Positions 1 through 8,744 of a stretch of 64,000 bases of DNA are shown here, piece after piece. The stretch's first letter is position 1. Each line of letters starts with the position of its first letter. This DNA comes from JAXMBN01 sp046349875 (lineage in GTDB: Bacteria; Planctomycetota; Planctomycetia; Pirellulales; Pirellulaceae), in the NCBI GenBank assembly GCA_046349875.1, contig JAXMBN010000026.1, positions 17,696 to 81,695 on the forward strand. The letters are read 5' to 3'. The position numbers and the translations under genes were made by a program. The notes beneath the pieces are model-generated. The model saw only the letters and a program-made list of their open reading frames with translations, ran no database searches and was not told where the DNA came from.

Positions 1-55
1 ATAATCGCAAAGGACCCCGCAATGTACTCGTATCATCACGATAGGTGAAACCTCG

Positions 56-418
56 ATGCTCGGACTACGCACCGCCATATATCCCGTTTCGGATCTCGCC
101 GCTGCCAAGCAATGGTATGCCAAAGTCTTCAATTGCGAGCCTTATTTTGACGAACCATTTTATGTCGGCTTCGAAATTGGAGGCTTCGAATTAGGACTGA
201 TTCCGGATGGAACTCCAAGTCTCGATGGCGTGCAAGTCTATTGGGGTGTTGCTAGTGCAATGACGACGTGGGAATGGTTGCTTCAACATCAAGCGTTGCC
301 CATCGAACCGATTCATGAAGTTGGAGGAGGAATCTTAGTCGGCTCGGTTCAGGATCCCTTTGGAAACCGATTGAGCATTATCGAAAATCCGCATTTCCAA
401 GTTTCAAAGGTTCGCTAA
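56..418 (+). CDS. VOC (glyoxalase/bleomycin resistance) family protein
   Basis: A 120-residue protein with one betaalphabetabetabeta-type VOC module. It opens with a typical LRTAIYPVSDLAAAKQWY segment and closes with VQDPFGNRLSIIENP, where the Glu of the last strand is the usual metal ligand position. VOC proteins bind a divalent metal and act as lyases, dioxygenases or resistance proteins. Nothing here fixes the substrate. The ATG at 56 follows an AGGTG-like ribosome site. It appears to be a single gene with no clear operon partner, since 150 bases separate it from the next start. Family assignment is secure, function is not. Confidence 0.8.
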   Translation: MLGLRTAIYPVSDLAAAKQWYAKVFNCEPYFDEPFYVGFEIGGFELGLIPDGTPSLDGVQVYWGVASAMTTWEWLLQHQALPIEPIHEVGGGILVGSVQDPFGNRLSIIENPHFQVSKVR

Positions 419-567
419 AACCACCAAAAACCCTTGTGTCGCTTCGTATTGCGACCAATAGTCGCGTTGACGAGAAACTCGAGACCTCCTAATCTGGATG
501 TGCGTATCCACAATTATCTTGAATGGTCAAGGATACTGGTCGCGATCTTGATGCGAAAAGGGATGGG

Positions 568-1821
568 ATGAACGCCAACGCAAACCAATACGACGTCGTG
601 GTTATTGGAGGAGGTCCTGCGGGAGCGACTGTCGCCACGCTTTTGCAACAGCGCGGCCATCGATGTCTCATACTGGAAAGCACTGAGTTTCCTCGCTATC
701 ACATCGGTGAATCGCTTATTCCGCATACCTATGGAACCTTTGAACGGCTTGGCCTGTTGCCTCAATTGAAAGCCTCGAAGTTTCCGGTCAAATACTCGGT
801 GCGATTCGTTGCACCTTCGGGAACAGAAACCGCCCCTTTCTATTTTTTTGAAACGATAGAGGGAGAACGCGCTCATACGTGGCAAGTGAAACGCTCTGAC
901 TTTGACAAGATGTGCCTGACCAATGCGCAGTCGGTGGGTGTGGAGATTCGTTCCAAGACGCGGGTGTCGAAGGTCTTGTTCGAAGGAGACCAGGCGATCG
1001 GAGTCCGCATTCAAAGTGGCGATGGCGTTTCGGAAGATATTCGATGCCGCGTGGTGGTGGATGCGTCGGGACGAGCGACCGTTCTTGGAATGCAATTGGG
1101 GTTAAAAGAGGATATACCTGGACTGCACAAGTCGGCCATCTGGACCTACTATCAAGGTGGTTATCGCGGTGAAGGAATCGATGCTGGAGAAACGACTGTC
1201 TTCATGATTCCAGATCGCGGTTGGTTTTGGTACATCCCTTTACCTGATAACGTAGTGAGTGTTGGAATCGTCGCTTCCACTAACTATTTGTTTCGCGAAG
1301 CGCAGCAGTACGAGCCCATTTTCCAGCGCGAAGTCGAACTTTGCCAGCCACTAGCCAAATGGCTTGAAGGTGCCACTTGTTTAGGACCACTGCGAGGCAT
1401 TCGCAAGTTGGCGTACTACAACAAGCAAGTGGTAGGCAAAGGTTGGGTAACGATTGGGGATGCCGCTGGATTTCTCGACCCCGTTTACTCTTCAGGGCTT
1501 TTTCTCGCGTTAGCATCAGGCGATCTCGCTTCCGATGCCATTCACGAGGCTTTGGTAAGTGGCGACTTGTCTGAAGATGCACTGGGCACCTTCGTTCCGA
1601 AGGTTTGGCAGGGCGTGGAAGTCATGCATCGCTTGGTCCGAGCCTTTTACGATTCCAATTTTAGCTTTGCGTCGTTTGCAAAACGGTTTCCTGATCAACG
1701 AGCAGCACTGATCGATTGTTTGATTGGGGATGTTGTCGAGCGAGATCATACGGAGTTTCTCGCAGCCTTGGCGCAAATGACACCTCCCCCTGCCCCACTG
1801 CATGCGGCGATAGGAGTTTAA
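568..1821 (+). CDS. FAD-dependent oxidoreductase (tryptophan halogenase / geranylgeranyl reductase-like)
   Basis: The N-terminus carries a Rossmann FAD motif (VVIGGGPAGATVATLLQQRG), then LILES and the FPRYHIGESL segment characteristic of flavin-dependent halogenase-like and menaquinone/geranylgeranyl reductase-like proteins. A second FAD contact, GDAAGFLDPVYSSGLFLAL, lies near residue 305. The halogenase WxWxIP signature is only loosely matched (GWFWYIPL), so a reductase or hydroxylase role is equally possible. An ATG at 523 would add 15 residues, but the ATG at 568 sits directly after a purine-rich AAAAGGGATGGG stretch and is preferred. The stop codon overlaps the pdxH start (TAATG), so the two genes are probably translationally coupled. 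Confidence 0.85.
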   Translation: MNANANQYDVVVIGGGPAGATVATLLQQRGHRCLILESTEFPRYHIGESLIPHTYGTFERLGLLPQLKASKFPVKYSVRFVAPSGTETAPFYFFETIEGERAHTWQVKRSDFDKMCLTNAQSVGVEIRSKTRVSKVLFEGDQAIGVRIQSGDGVSEDIRCRVVVDASGRATVLGMQLGLKEDIPGLHKSAIWTYYQGGYRGEGIDAGETTVFMIPDRGWFWYIPLPDNVVSVGIVASTNYLFREAQQYEPIFQREVELCQPLAKWLEGATCLGPLRGIRKLAYYNKQVVGKGWVTIGDAAGFLDPVYSSGLFLALASGDLASDAIHEALVSGDLSEDALGTFVPKVWQGVEVMHRLVRAFYDSNFSFASFAKRFPDQRAALIDCLIGDVVERDHTEFLAALAQMTPPPAPLHAAIGV

Positions 1822-2465
1822 TGTTGATGGATTTGTCTTCGCAGCGTCGCGAGTATGATCATCCACCGATCGCAGATGATGCCATGCTCGCCGATCCTTT
1901 CGGGCAGTTCGAACTATGGTATCAAGATGCTGTTCGTGCTCAGTTGCTTGAACCCAACGCCATGGTGCTTTCCACCGTCGATCCCCAAGGCCGACCTGCT
2001 CAGCGGACCGTCTTGCTCAAGTATTTTGATCGCAAGGGGTTCATGTTCTTTACCAATTATGCATCCCGCAAATCGATACACATCGGGAGCAATGCGCACG
2101 TCTCAATTCTTTTTCAATGGTTGCCACTTCAGAGGCAAATCGAGATCAATGGAAAGGCCGAACGAGTCCCGACGACCGAATCCCTGAAGTACTTTGCGAC
2201 GAGACCTCGCGGAAGTCAGCTTGGAGCTTGGGTTTCAGAACAGAGCCAAGTGATTACTTCTCGAAGTTTGTTGGAAGCCAAACTTGCCGAAATGAAGGCC
2301 AAGTTCTTGAATCGCGAGGTGCCATTGCCATCGTTTTGGGGTGGATACAACGTTGTTCCAGAACGTTTTGAATTCTGGCAAGGGCAACCGAATCGTCTGC
2401 ATGATCGATTCGAATATCGAATCGAAACCGAAAGCGATTGGACTCATTCGCGGCTAGCACCGTAA
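1821..2465 (+). CDS. pdxH: pyridoxamine 5'-phosphate oxidase
   Basis: A 214-residue FMN enzyme that oxidises pyridoxamine or pyridoxine 5'-phosphate to pyridoxal 5'-phosphate, the last step of vitamin B6 synthesis and salvage. Family hallmarks are present in order: PNAMVLSTVDPQGRPAQRTVLLK near the N-terminus, GFMFFTNYASRKS (FMN binding), QRQIEINGKAERV, SQLGAWVSEQS, and the C-terminal PERFEFWQGQPNRLHDRF with substrate-binding residues. The length matches bacterial PdxH. The ATG at 1821 overlaps the stop of the preceding flavoprotein and follows TAGGAG; a second in-frame ATG lies two codons on. Confidence 0.95.
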   Translation: MLMDLSSQRREYDHPPIADDAMLADPFGQFELWYQDAVRAQLLEPNAMVLSTVDPQGRPAQRTVLLKYFDRKGFMFFTNYASRKSIHIGSNAHVSILFQWLPLQRQIEINGKAERVPTTESLKYFATRPRGSQLGAWVSEQSQVITSRSLLEAKLAEMKAKFLNREVPLPSFWGGYNVVPERFEFWQGQPNRLHDRFEYRIETESDWTHSRLAP

Positions 2466-2528
2466 TCGCGAATCGATTATTACCTGACCGATGCGACTTA
2501 TTCGCGATCGGCTTTATGCCAACGATTA

Positions 2529-4331
2529 TTACTCTTTCGCTTCCAGTTCTTCCCAGCGTGCATAGGCATTTGCAATGGATTGTTCTAAGGATGCCGCTTC
2601 TTTCTGTTTGGAAGCGATGGTATCACTGGGTTGCTTGTAGAACGAGGCATCGGCCATGAGTGCATGGAGATCGGTCAATTGCGACTCTAAAAGCGTAATG
2701 CGATCGGGCAGTTCGTCGTATTCCTTTTGCTCTTTGAAGCTTCGCTTTTTGGATGTTGGACGTGGCGCAGCTTCTTGAGATGGTGCCTTAGCTTTTGCAG
2801 GAGGTGTCGACTTGGAAGATTCTTTGGTACTTGGCGTTCTCTGACGAAGCCAATCGTCGTATCCACCGTCGTATTCTTTGACTCGATCACCCTCGAGAAC
2901 CAGCGTGCTTGAAACGACGTTGTTCAAGAAATCTCGGTCGTGGCTCACTACTAAAACCGTTCCTTCATACTCCACCAAATTGGACTCGAGCAATTCCAAA
3001 GTCTCGCTATCCAGATCATTCGTTGGTTCGTCGAGCACCAAGAGATTCGCGGGAAGCGTAAACAATTTGGCCAGTAAAAGCCGGTTCTTTTGGCCTCCTG
3101 AAAAGTAGCGAATGGGCGTACGAGCTTCTTCTGGCGTGAATAAAAAATCCTGCAGATAGCCGATGATATGCCGTGACTTCCCCTGAATCGTGATGGTCGT
3201 GCGGCCCTCGCCAACGTTTTCTTCAGCGGTCTTCGTGGGATCGAGTTGGGCTCGATTCTGGTCGAAATAAGCTACCTGCAAGTTGGTTCCGAGCCTTCGG
3301 TTTCCGGCAAGCAACGGCAATTCCCCTAGAATGCCTTTGAGGAGTGTCGACTTGCCAGCGCCGTTGGGGCCAAGGATCCCAACTTTGTCACCTCGAAAGA
3401 TGGTGGTCGTTACCTTTTGGAGGATAGGCTTTTCATCGTAGCCAAACGAGGCGTCCTGTATTTCTGCCACCAACATGCCGCTCTTGGCACCCGCATCGAT
3501 TTGGAGTTGAACTTGCCCCACTTGCTGTCGGCGAGCCTGACGTTCACGTCGCATCGCCTCTAAGGCGCGAACACGTCCTTCATTGCGAGTCCTGCGAGCC
3601 TTGATGCCGGTGCGAATCCACACTTCTTCTTCTGCGAGGCGCTTATCAAATAATGCTTGCTGCTTTTCTTCGGCTTCGAGGAAAGCTTCTTTGCGTTTGA
3701 GAAAGGTCTGGTAATCGCAAGCCCAATCGAAGAGTTTGCCCCGATCAATTTCGAGGATGCGAGTTGCCAAACGGGTTAAGAAGGCGCGGTCGTGAGTCAC
3801 AAAAAGAAAGGTGCACGATACGCCGGAAAGAAATGTCTCGAGCCAAGTGATGGAATCGATATCCAAATGGTTGGTCGGTTCGTCCAAAAGCAAGAGGTCC
3901 GGATTGCCGATGAGAGCCTTTGCCAAAAGGACGCGCCGTTTTAAACCCGTGGAGAGCGTTTCGAAAAGTGCTTCGCCATCGAGCTGCATTTGCTGAAGCG
4001 TGCGATCCAATGCTCGCGTCCGCACCCACTCGGCTTCATCACCCGCACTTCGTTCGTCAAAGCCCGCGAGGACAACCTGTGCCACAGGCCCGCAAAGCTC
4101 GGAAGGTACATCTTGCGACAGCCATGCTACTTTGGTTCCCGCTTCAAACTCGATGGTACCTGAATCGGGACGTTCGAGACCTGCGATCAGACGCATCAAG
4201 GTTGTTTTGCCAACACCGTTGCGTCCCAACAGTCCGATTCGCTCACCTTTCTCAATGCGGCAAGAAACTTGATCCAACAAGCTGGGACCACGATAGCGAA
4301 GCGTCAAATCTCGAATAGTAACTTGGGGCAT
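2529..4331 (-). CDS. uup: ABC-F family ATPase, Uup type
   Basis: A 600-residue soluble protein with two ABC ATPase modules and no membrane segment. The first has Walker A GRNGVGKTT (near residue 37), signature LSTGLKRRVLLAKAL and Walker B LLLLDEPTNHLD. The second has GPNGAGKST, YFSGGQKNRLLLAKL and LLVLDEPTNDLD. The linker between modules is charged and Arg-rich, as expected for the ribosome-facing P-site tRNA interaction motif. A P/K/S-rich linker near residue 515 leads to a C-terminal helical hairpin, the DNA-binding coiled coil of Uup. ABC-F proteins act on ribosomes; Uup also affects transposon excision. The gene stands alone and converges on pdxH. Confidence 0.93.
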   Translation of the reverse strand: MPQVTIRDLTLRYRGPSLLDQVSCRIEKGERIGLLGRNGVGKTTLMRLIAGLERPDSGTIEFEAGTKVAWLSQDVPSELCGPVAQVVLAGFDERSAGDEAEWVRTRALDRTLQQMQLDGEALFETLSTGLKRRVLLAKALIGNPDLLLLDEPTNHLDIDSITWLETFLSGVSCTFLFVTHDRAFLTRLATRILEIDRGKLFDWACDYQTFLKRKEAFLEAEEKQQALFDKRLAEEEVWIRTGIKARRTRNEGRVRALEAMRRERQARRQQVGQVQLQIDAGAKSGMLVAEIQDASFGYDEKPILQKVTTTIFRGDKVGILGPNGAGKSTLLKGILGELPLLAGNRRLGTNLQVAYFDQNRAQLDPTKTAEENVGEGRTTITIQGKSRHIIGYLQDFLFTPEEARTPIRYFSGGQKNRLLLAKLFTLPANLLVLDEPTNDLDSETLELLESNLVEYEGTVLVVSHDRDFLNNVVSSTLVLEGDRVKEYDGGYDDWLRQRTPSTKESSKSTPPAKAKAPSQEAAPRPTSKKRSFKEQKEYDELPDRITLLESQLTDLHALMADASFYKQPSDTIASKQKEAASLEQSIANAYARWEELEAKE

Positions 4332-4376
4332 AATCAGTAGCGGTCTTCAATGCGAAAGGGCTTGCGAACAATACAA

Positions 4377-4865
4377 CTACCAAGGAAGACGGCAAATGCC
4401 CCATTGACCATGATTTTCATCGACGGCAACTTCGATCCATTCCAATGCCTCGCCAATCTTCGGACGGAGGGTACTCTTGATCTGATGGCCGATCCATCCT
4501 GCAATTTCTTCTGCGGTCGTATTGGCGATGGGAAGAATGATGCAATCTTCTTTTGGAAAGACCCAACGCTTCTTTCCAAAGCGAACATTTACTTCCTCTT
4601 GCTCTTCCGTCACTTGGATGAGCGGGTGGCAATCGGGGAGAAGCATATGGTGATCCAATCGCTTCACCACTTCTGCCAATGCATCTCGAAAGAGGATGAA
4701 ATCGATGACATAGCGATTCGTATCCAATGGTCCTTGAACCTCGGCGCGGACACCATAGTTATGGCCATGCAGACATTCGCAAATGTCGCCTGCGAACGTA
4801 ATAAAGTGGGCCGCGCTAAAAACCAATTGTTCTTTTTGAAGCTGGACGCGAAAACTAGCTTGCAT
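4377..4865 (-). CDS. 6-pyruvoyl-tetrahydropterin synthase / 6-carboxytetrahydropterin synthase family
   Basis: A 162-residue T-fold pterin enzyme. The zinc ligands are His20 (FSAAHF) and His33/His35 (HGHNY). The catalytic Cys29 lies four residues before the first of the paired histidines, as in QueD. The second catalytic His sits in RLDHHMLL, and a C-terminal Glu region (WIEVAVDEN) binds the pterin. A loop of about 20 residues near position 95 is an insertion relative to E. coli QueD. The reaction is conversion of dihydroneopterin triphosphate to a pyruvoyl or carboxy pterin. The neighbour is a CitG-like gene rather than queC, queE or queF, so a role in pterin cofactor synthesis other than queuosine is possible. 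Confidence 0.85.
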   Translation of the reverse strand: MQASFRVQLQKEQLVFSAAHFITFAGDICECLHGHNYGVRAEVQGPLDTNRYVIDFILFRDALAEVVKRLDHHMLLPDCHPLIQVTEEQEEVNVRFGKKRWVFPKEDCIILPIANTTAEEIAGWIGHQIKSTLRPKIGEALEWIEVAVDENHGQWGICRLPW

Positions 4866-4985
4866 GCGTGATAATCCAACCGCGAGTAAAGGGAGTGTTT
4901 GGTCGAGAATCTTATTCTAGGCAATGTGTCGGATAGGCCCAAGGCTGGAATGAATCGCAAGGAGACCTTTCCTGCGTGAATCGAA

Positions 4986-5852
4986 TTATTGGATGCCTTG
5001 AAGTAAACAAATGAGGATCCCGCCCGCAATGAGGTCGGCGGTTGTTCCTGGATTGCGTTGGTGCGATTCATCTCGCAAATAATGATCGAAGGCCGAACGA
5101 AGTGGATGCTCCAAAACATTTTCGACCGTGCAATAAGCCAAAATTCTCTGGGCCATCATTCGCACTTTAAGATCGATCTCTTCCCCATTCTTGCGACGAA
5201 TCAAGGTGTCCCCTTGGGATGCCAGCAATTGCAACTGGCACCAACAAATCGCTTGTTCCCAAGAAAAATCTCGCTCACGCAAACGTGCCAGCTCTTTAGA
5301 AATCTTGCGAGTGCGGATGAATTGCTGGGTCCATTCGGCCGCGATATGATCTCGATCGCTCGCTAGTTGCATAGCCAGTGCGATGTGAGATGGGGCTGAG
5401 TCTTGTACATCAGATTCCTCGACCTTGCCAAGGCCTCCTGGTTTGGCCGCAACGATGGCTTGATAGATCGACTGCGCATCCTGGGGAGTCGAAGCATCGA
5501 TGACCTCTTGCAATGAATCCACCCAATTCATCTCTTCCGGTGAGGCTGAAGCTGAGGATTTTTTGAAGTGCAGCCAAGCCTTGGCAATCGGCGCAAAAAG
5601 CAAAACGATGCCAAGATTTGTGTTAACGTCGGTGACCCTTTGTGTGGCTTGGATTGATGCCAGGATCAATTCGCCGAGCGTTTTCGATTCAATGGATTCG
5701 AATTCGGTTGCTATCGCTTGGGCAGACCGCTCGAAATCGACGACGCCCATGTCATGGAAATCAGCGCTCGGATAAACGTTCCCGGCCTTCGGAGCTTGGA
5801 CTTCCAACATGCAGGCGCGGTAGATGTGACTCGATAAGAGTTTAGAGTTCAT
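4986..5852 (-). CDS. CitG-like (triphosphoribosyl-dephospho-CoA synthase family) protein
   Basis: A 288-residue all-helical protein matching the CitG/MdcB family. It has EVQAPKAGNVYPSADFHDM near residue 17, the FERSAQAI helix, and VNTNLGIVLLFAPI near residue 76, corresponding to the nucleotide-binding VNTHKG segment of CitG. No citrate lyase or malonate decarboxylase genes are nearby, so the usual prosthetic-group role is unlikely. CitG-like proteins also occur with tetrahydromethanopterin-linked C1 genes, which planctomycetes carry; the adjacent PTPS-family gene fits that idea. It begins 18 bases after the upstream hydrolase stop, and 120 bases separate it from the PTPS gene. Confidence 0.7.
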   Translation of the reverse strand: MNSKLLSSHIYRACMLEVQAPKAGNVYPSADFHDMGVVDFERSAQAIATEFESIESKTLGELILASIQATQRVTDVNTNLGIVLLFAPIAKAWLHFKKSSASASPEEMNWVDSLQEVIDASTPQDAQSIYQAIVAAKPGGLGKVEESDVQDSAPSHIALAMQLASDRDHIAAEWTQQFIRTRKISKELARLRERDFSWEQAICWCQLQLLASQGDTLIRRKNGEEIDLKVRMMAQRILAYCTVENVLEHPLRSAFDHYLRDESHQRNPGTTADLIAGGILICLLQGIQ

Positions 5853-5870
5853 GAGTTCGAGTGGCAGGGA

Positions 5871-6749
5871 CTATGCTGGGCCCGTTTGTTGGAGAAGCAA
5901 TCGCATTTCTTCAAGCACTTCCGAAGGAGCTTCTTCCATTACATAGTGCCCGACATCCTCGAGCTCGCGAACCGAAGCTTGAGGAAAGTACTTTTGAAAG
6001 CGTGTAAGGCATTCGGGTCGAAAGCACCAGTCCTGCATACCCCACACCAACCGAATCGGAAAGTGTGCCAACTTCGGGAGATCTTTTTCAAGCTGCTCTA
6101 AAGTGGCATAAGTGGGATGACTTCGCTCCATCGGAATGTCTTGCACGAAAGCATCGATCGCTGTGCGATGTTCAATGCTTGAATAAGGTGCGAGCAACCC
6201 TGCCTTTGCAGTAGGCGAGAGCGACGCGAGCCGATGGAGGGTCATTCGTGTTGCAGCGCGAGCGAACACATTGAAGTATCGAATGCCGATGCTCCCCAGA
6301 ATCGGAAACCTACAAGCTGCGATGCGCCACGGAATGTAGGGAGGTGGAAAAGCAGCCGTGTTGAGAATGAGAAGTTTGGAAACACGATCGGGACGGGCGA
6401 CGGCAGCCCCCAAACCGATAGCGCCACCCCAATCATGAACAACCATCACCACCCGGCGAAGGTCCATGGCATCCAGCCAAGCAGTCAGATTGTCGGTATG
6501 TTGCCGAAGAGTGTAAGGATAGTCTCGCGGCTTTTCGCTAAGTCCGCAGCCGATATGGTCCACCGCCAAAACCCGTGCTTCATTCTTCAAGCCGGTCAGC
6601 AAGCTACGATAATAAAAAGACCAGGTCGGGTTTCCATGCACACAAACAACCGTCTGTTCACCTTCCCCCACTTCCACATAATGGTATTTTTTACCATCAA
6701 TGTTTTGAAAGCGATCGTGAAATGGGTATTCGGCTCTCCAATTGACCAA
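5871..6749 (-). CDS. alpha/beta hydrolase, haloalkane dehalogenase-like
   Basis: A 292-residue alpha/beta-hydrolase. The nucleophile is Asp106 in VVHDWGGAIG rather than the Ser of esterases. The halide-binding pair seen in haloalkane dehalogenases is present as Asn40 (HGNPTWS) and the Trp after the nucleophile. The catalytic acid is probably Asp240 (VWGMQDW) and the base His268 (DVGHYV). This predicts cleavage of a carbon-halogen bond or a related hydrolysis; the natural substrate is unknown. The start appears to be a TTG preceded by GGAG; no in-frame ATG lies between it and the upstream stop. It shares an operon-like arrangement with the CitG-like gene. Confidence 0.82.
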   Translation of the reverse strand: MVNWRAEYPFHDRFQNIDGKKYHYVEVGEGEQTVVCVHGNPTWSFYYRSLLTGLKNEARVLAVDHIGCGLSEKPRDYPYTLRQHTDNLTAWLDAMDLRRVVMVVHDWGGAIGLGAAVARPDRVSKLLILNTAAFPPPYIPWRIAACRFPILGSIGIRYFNVFARAATRMTLHRLASLSPTAKAGLLAPYSSIEHRTAIDAFVQDIPMERSHPTYATLEQLEKDLPKLAHFPIRLVWGMQDWCFRPECLTRFQKYFPQASVRELEDVGHYVMEEAPSEVLEEMRLLLQQTGPA

Positions 6750-6903
6750 TGTCCAACTCCGCTTTTGAATGGTTTGCTACTACATCAGATGGCAAGTGTA
6801 TTCGTTGCAAGCCATTTGTGGGAGTGGACCACGTCCGAGAAAGGGGGGCATCGAACGTGGTTCTTCAGGCTTTTTACTCAATTCCTCGCCCGCAAGAGGC
6901 AAG

Positions 6904-8718
6904 CTATTTCTGCCTGAGTTTGTCGACGATTTCGCGAGTGACCTGTTGGACCTTGTCTTGACGTGTCGCCAATTCCTTCAGCTGATTGCGAATATCAGCA
7001 TCTTGCGATTGGCCGATTTCATCCGATAGATCCCCTAACATTTCGGCCATGCGATCGGTTCGTTTGTTGATGCGGAGCTGCAGAGTCTTAATCAATCGAA
7101 GCTCGGCCAACGCATCCACCAAAGGCTGTTCCGGTGGCTGTCCACCATCCGAAGGCGGACGCCCTTCCTTTTCCCGTTCCTTCTTCTTTTCCTCGCGATT
7201 CTTCTGTTCTTGCTTCAACGATTCGATCATCTCCTCCAGCGCGGATACGATCTCTTCTTCAATGCTGATCGTCAACTTGGAAACATCGGCCTTTTGGAGG
7301 CGTTCGACCACGGATTCAATGTCACCAAGGGTTTGTTGCAGAGCTTCAGGAAATGCGGCGCTGGAACCTTCCTCTTGCAATAAGAGCATGGCTCGCTGAC
7401 CTTCCACGAGGATCTTGCGTTCTTCCAATGAAAGTTTGCTCGATTGAATTTCAACCTGCCTTTCACGAACCTCACCGCTGAGAGCATCGAGTTTCTTCGA
7501 GCTATCAAGAACGGCGATTTGCATGTCCAGCATTCGCTTGAATCGACCTTCAAGAGCCGCCAAGGATCGCTCGACTTCCTCTTCACGCTTTTGACGAAGA
7601 ATCTTTTCGAGCTCAGCGACGGCATCTTTTAGTTCCTTCTCGGCCGCCATCTGTTCTTCTACTGCTTCATTCACTTTCTTCTGATCGAGATTCTCTCGAG
7701 CTTTCTGCATGCGTTGACGAGCTCGCTCCACACGCTCCTTCGCAGCCTTTTCTGGTGTTGGAGGCTCTTGAGGTGAAGGGGATTGCCCCGATGATTCCTC
7801 GGAACCATTCTCGGACTTTTGAGAATCCTTGGAGGATTCCTTTTGCGATTCGTTTTGTGAAGGATTGGGTTTCGATGGATTCTCGTTAGGTTCTGACTTC
7901 GAATCCTTAGGCGATGGTTGGGAATCGCTCGATTTTGAATCTTTGTTTTCTGGGTTAGGAGATTTCGAAGGATTCTTGGGATCGGGATTCGATTCCGATT
8001 TATCGTCGGTCGAAGGATTCGATTCCGACTTTTGGTCATTCGGTTTGTTCTCGGGCTTATCCGAAGCAGGCTTGGACTCATTAGGTTTCGGGGTGTTTTC
8101 AGCGTTCGGTTTGCCTTGGGATTTATCGAGCTGGTCGAGCAACTTTTGCATTTGATCGGCGATTTCAGCAGCTTGCTTCTCAACCTGCAACTGATCGTCA
8201 CTCGCTTCCTTAGTGTCTTGCCCGTTCTCGGTACGTCCGCGCAATGATCGTTCAATGCGCTCGAGTCTCTTAATGTCTTTGATCCACTGCTCGTACTTCT
8301 TGCGCTCTTCGCGAATCCGATCTTGTCGATTCTCACTTTGCAGCAGGTCCAACAACTTCTTCAGACTTTCCATGCTTGCCTGCTGCTCTTCGATCGCTCG
8401 TGTGAATTGCTTTTTGGTGAGCAATTCCGAAGCGGTATTCAAGCGCTGGACCATGGCTTGTTCTTTGCTAAGCTTGGCGGCCTGTAAGAGAAGAGCGGAA
8501 CGAGCTGGATTGGTAGAGGATTCCAATTCAGACATGCGTAGAAAAAGCTCTTCCAACTTCGAAAAGCGATTGGCTAACAAGCGTTGCTGACTGGTGAGTT
8601 CTTCGATTGAGGACTTGGGGACAGCGCCATCTTGCGCCTGGGTTTCCTGCGATTGGCAAGATCCACTAAAGATCGCAAAACATAAGACTGCTGCAATAAG
8701 GAGAGTTCGAACCACCAT
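6904..8718 (-). CDS. exported coiled-coil protein with low-complexity linker
   Basis: About 604 residues with an N-terminal signal sequence (MVVRTLLIAAVLCFAIFSGS) followed by Cys, so it may be a lipoprotein, although the lipobox is poor. The rest is predicted mostly helical: residues 30-190 heptad-like, then roughly 120 residues very rich in Ser, Lys, Pro, Asn and Glu (nt about 7740-8130), then another long charged helical region to the end. No known catalytic domain was recognised. The ATG at 8718, after a GGAG, is preferred to a TTG at 8748 because it gives a clean signal peptide. It lies directly downstream of rnc, 26 bases after that stop. A structural or envelope role is a guess. Confidence 0.72.
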   Translation of the reverse strand: MVVRTLLIAAVLCFAIFSGSCQSQETQAQDGAVPKSSIEELTSQQRLLANRFSKLEELFLRMSELESSTNPARSALLLQAAKLSKEQAMVQRLNTASELLTKKQFTRAIEEQQASMESLKKLLDLLQSENRQDRIREERKKYEQWIKDIKRLERIERSLRGRTENGQDTKEASDDQLQVEKQAAEIADQMQKLLDQLDKSQGKPNAENTPKPNESKPASDKPENKPNDQKSESNPSTDDKSESNPDPKNPSKSPNPENKDSKSSDSQPSPKDSKSEPNENPSKPNPSQNESQKESSKDSQKSENGSEESSGQSPSPQEPPTPEKAAKERVERARQRMQKARENLDQKKVNEAVEEQMAAEKELKDAVAELEKILRQKREEEVERSLAALEGRFKRMLDMQIAVLDSSKKLDALSGEVRERQVEIQSSKLSLEERKILVEGQRAMLLLQEEGSSAAFPEALQQTLGDIESVVERLQKADVSKLTISIEEEIVSALEEMIESLKQEQKNREEKKKEREKEGRPPSDGGQPPEQPLVDALAELRLIKTLQLRINKRTDRMAEMLGDLSDEIGQSQDADIRNQLKELATRQDKVQQVTREIVDKLRQK

Positions 8719-8744
8719 CTTCGTGCTCCGCCGAATGAAAGGGA

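Noticed and set aside
514..1095. Long open frame on the - strand inside the flavoprotein gene
   Set aside because: Antisense shadow of a well-supported + strand gene; no family features and no ribosome site.
7829..8155. Gly/Phe/Ser/Asp-rich open frame on the + strand
   Set aside because: It is the complement of the low-complexity linker of the coiled-coil gene; composition follows from the repeat bias.
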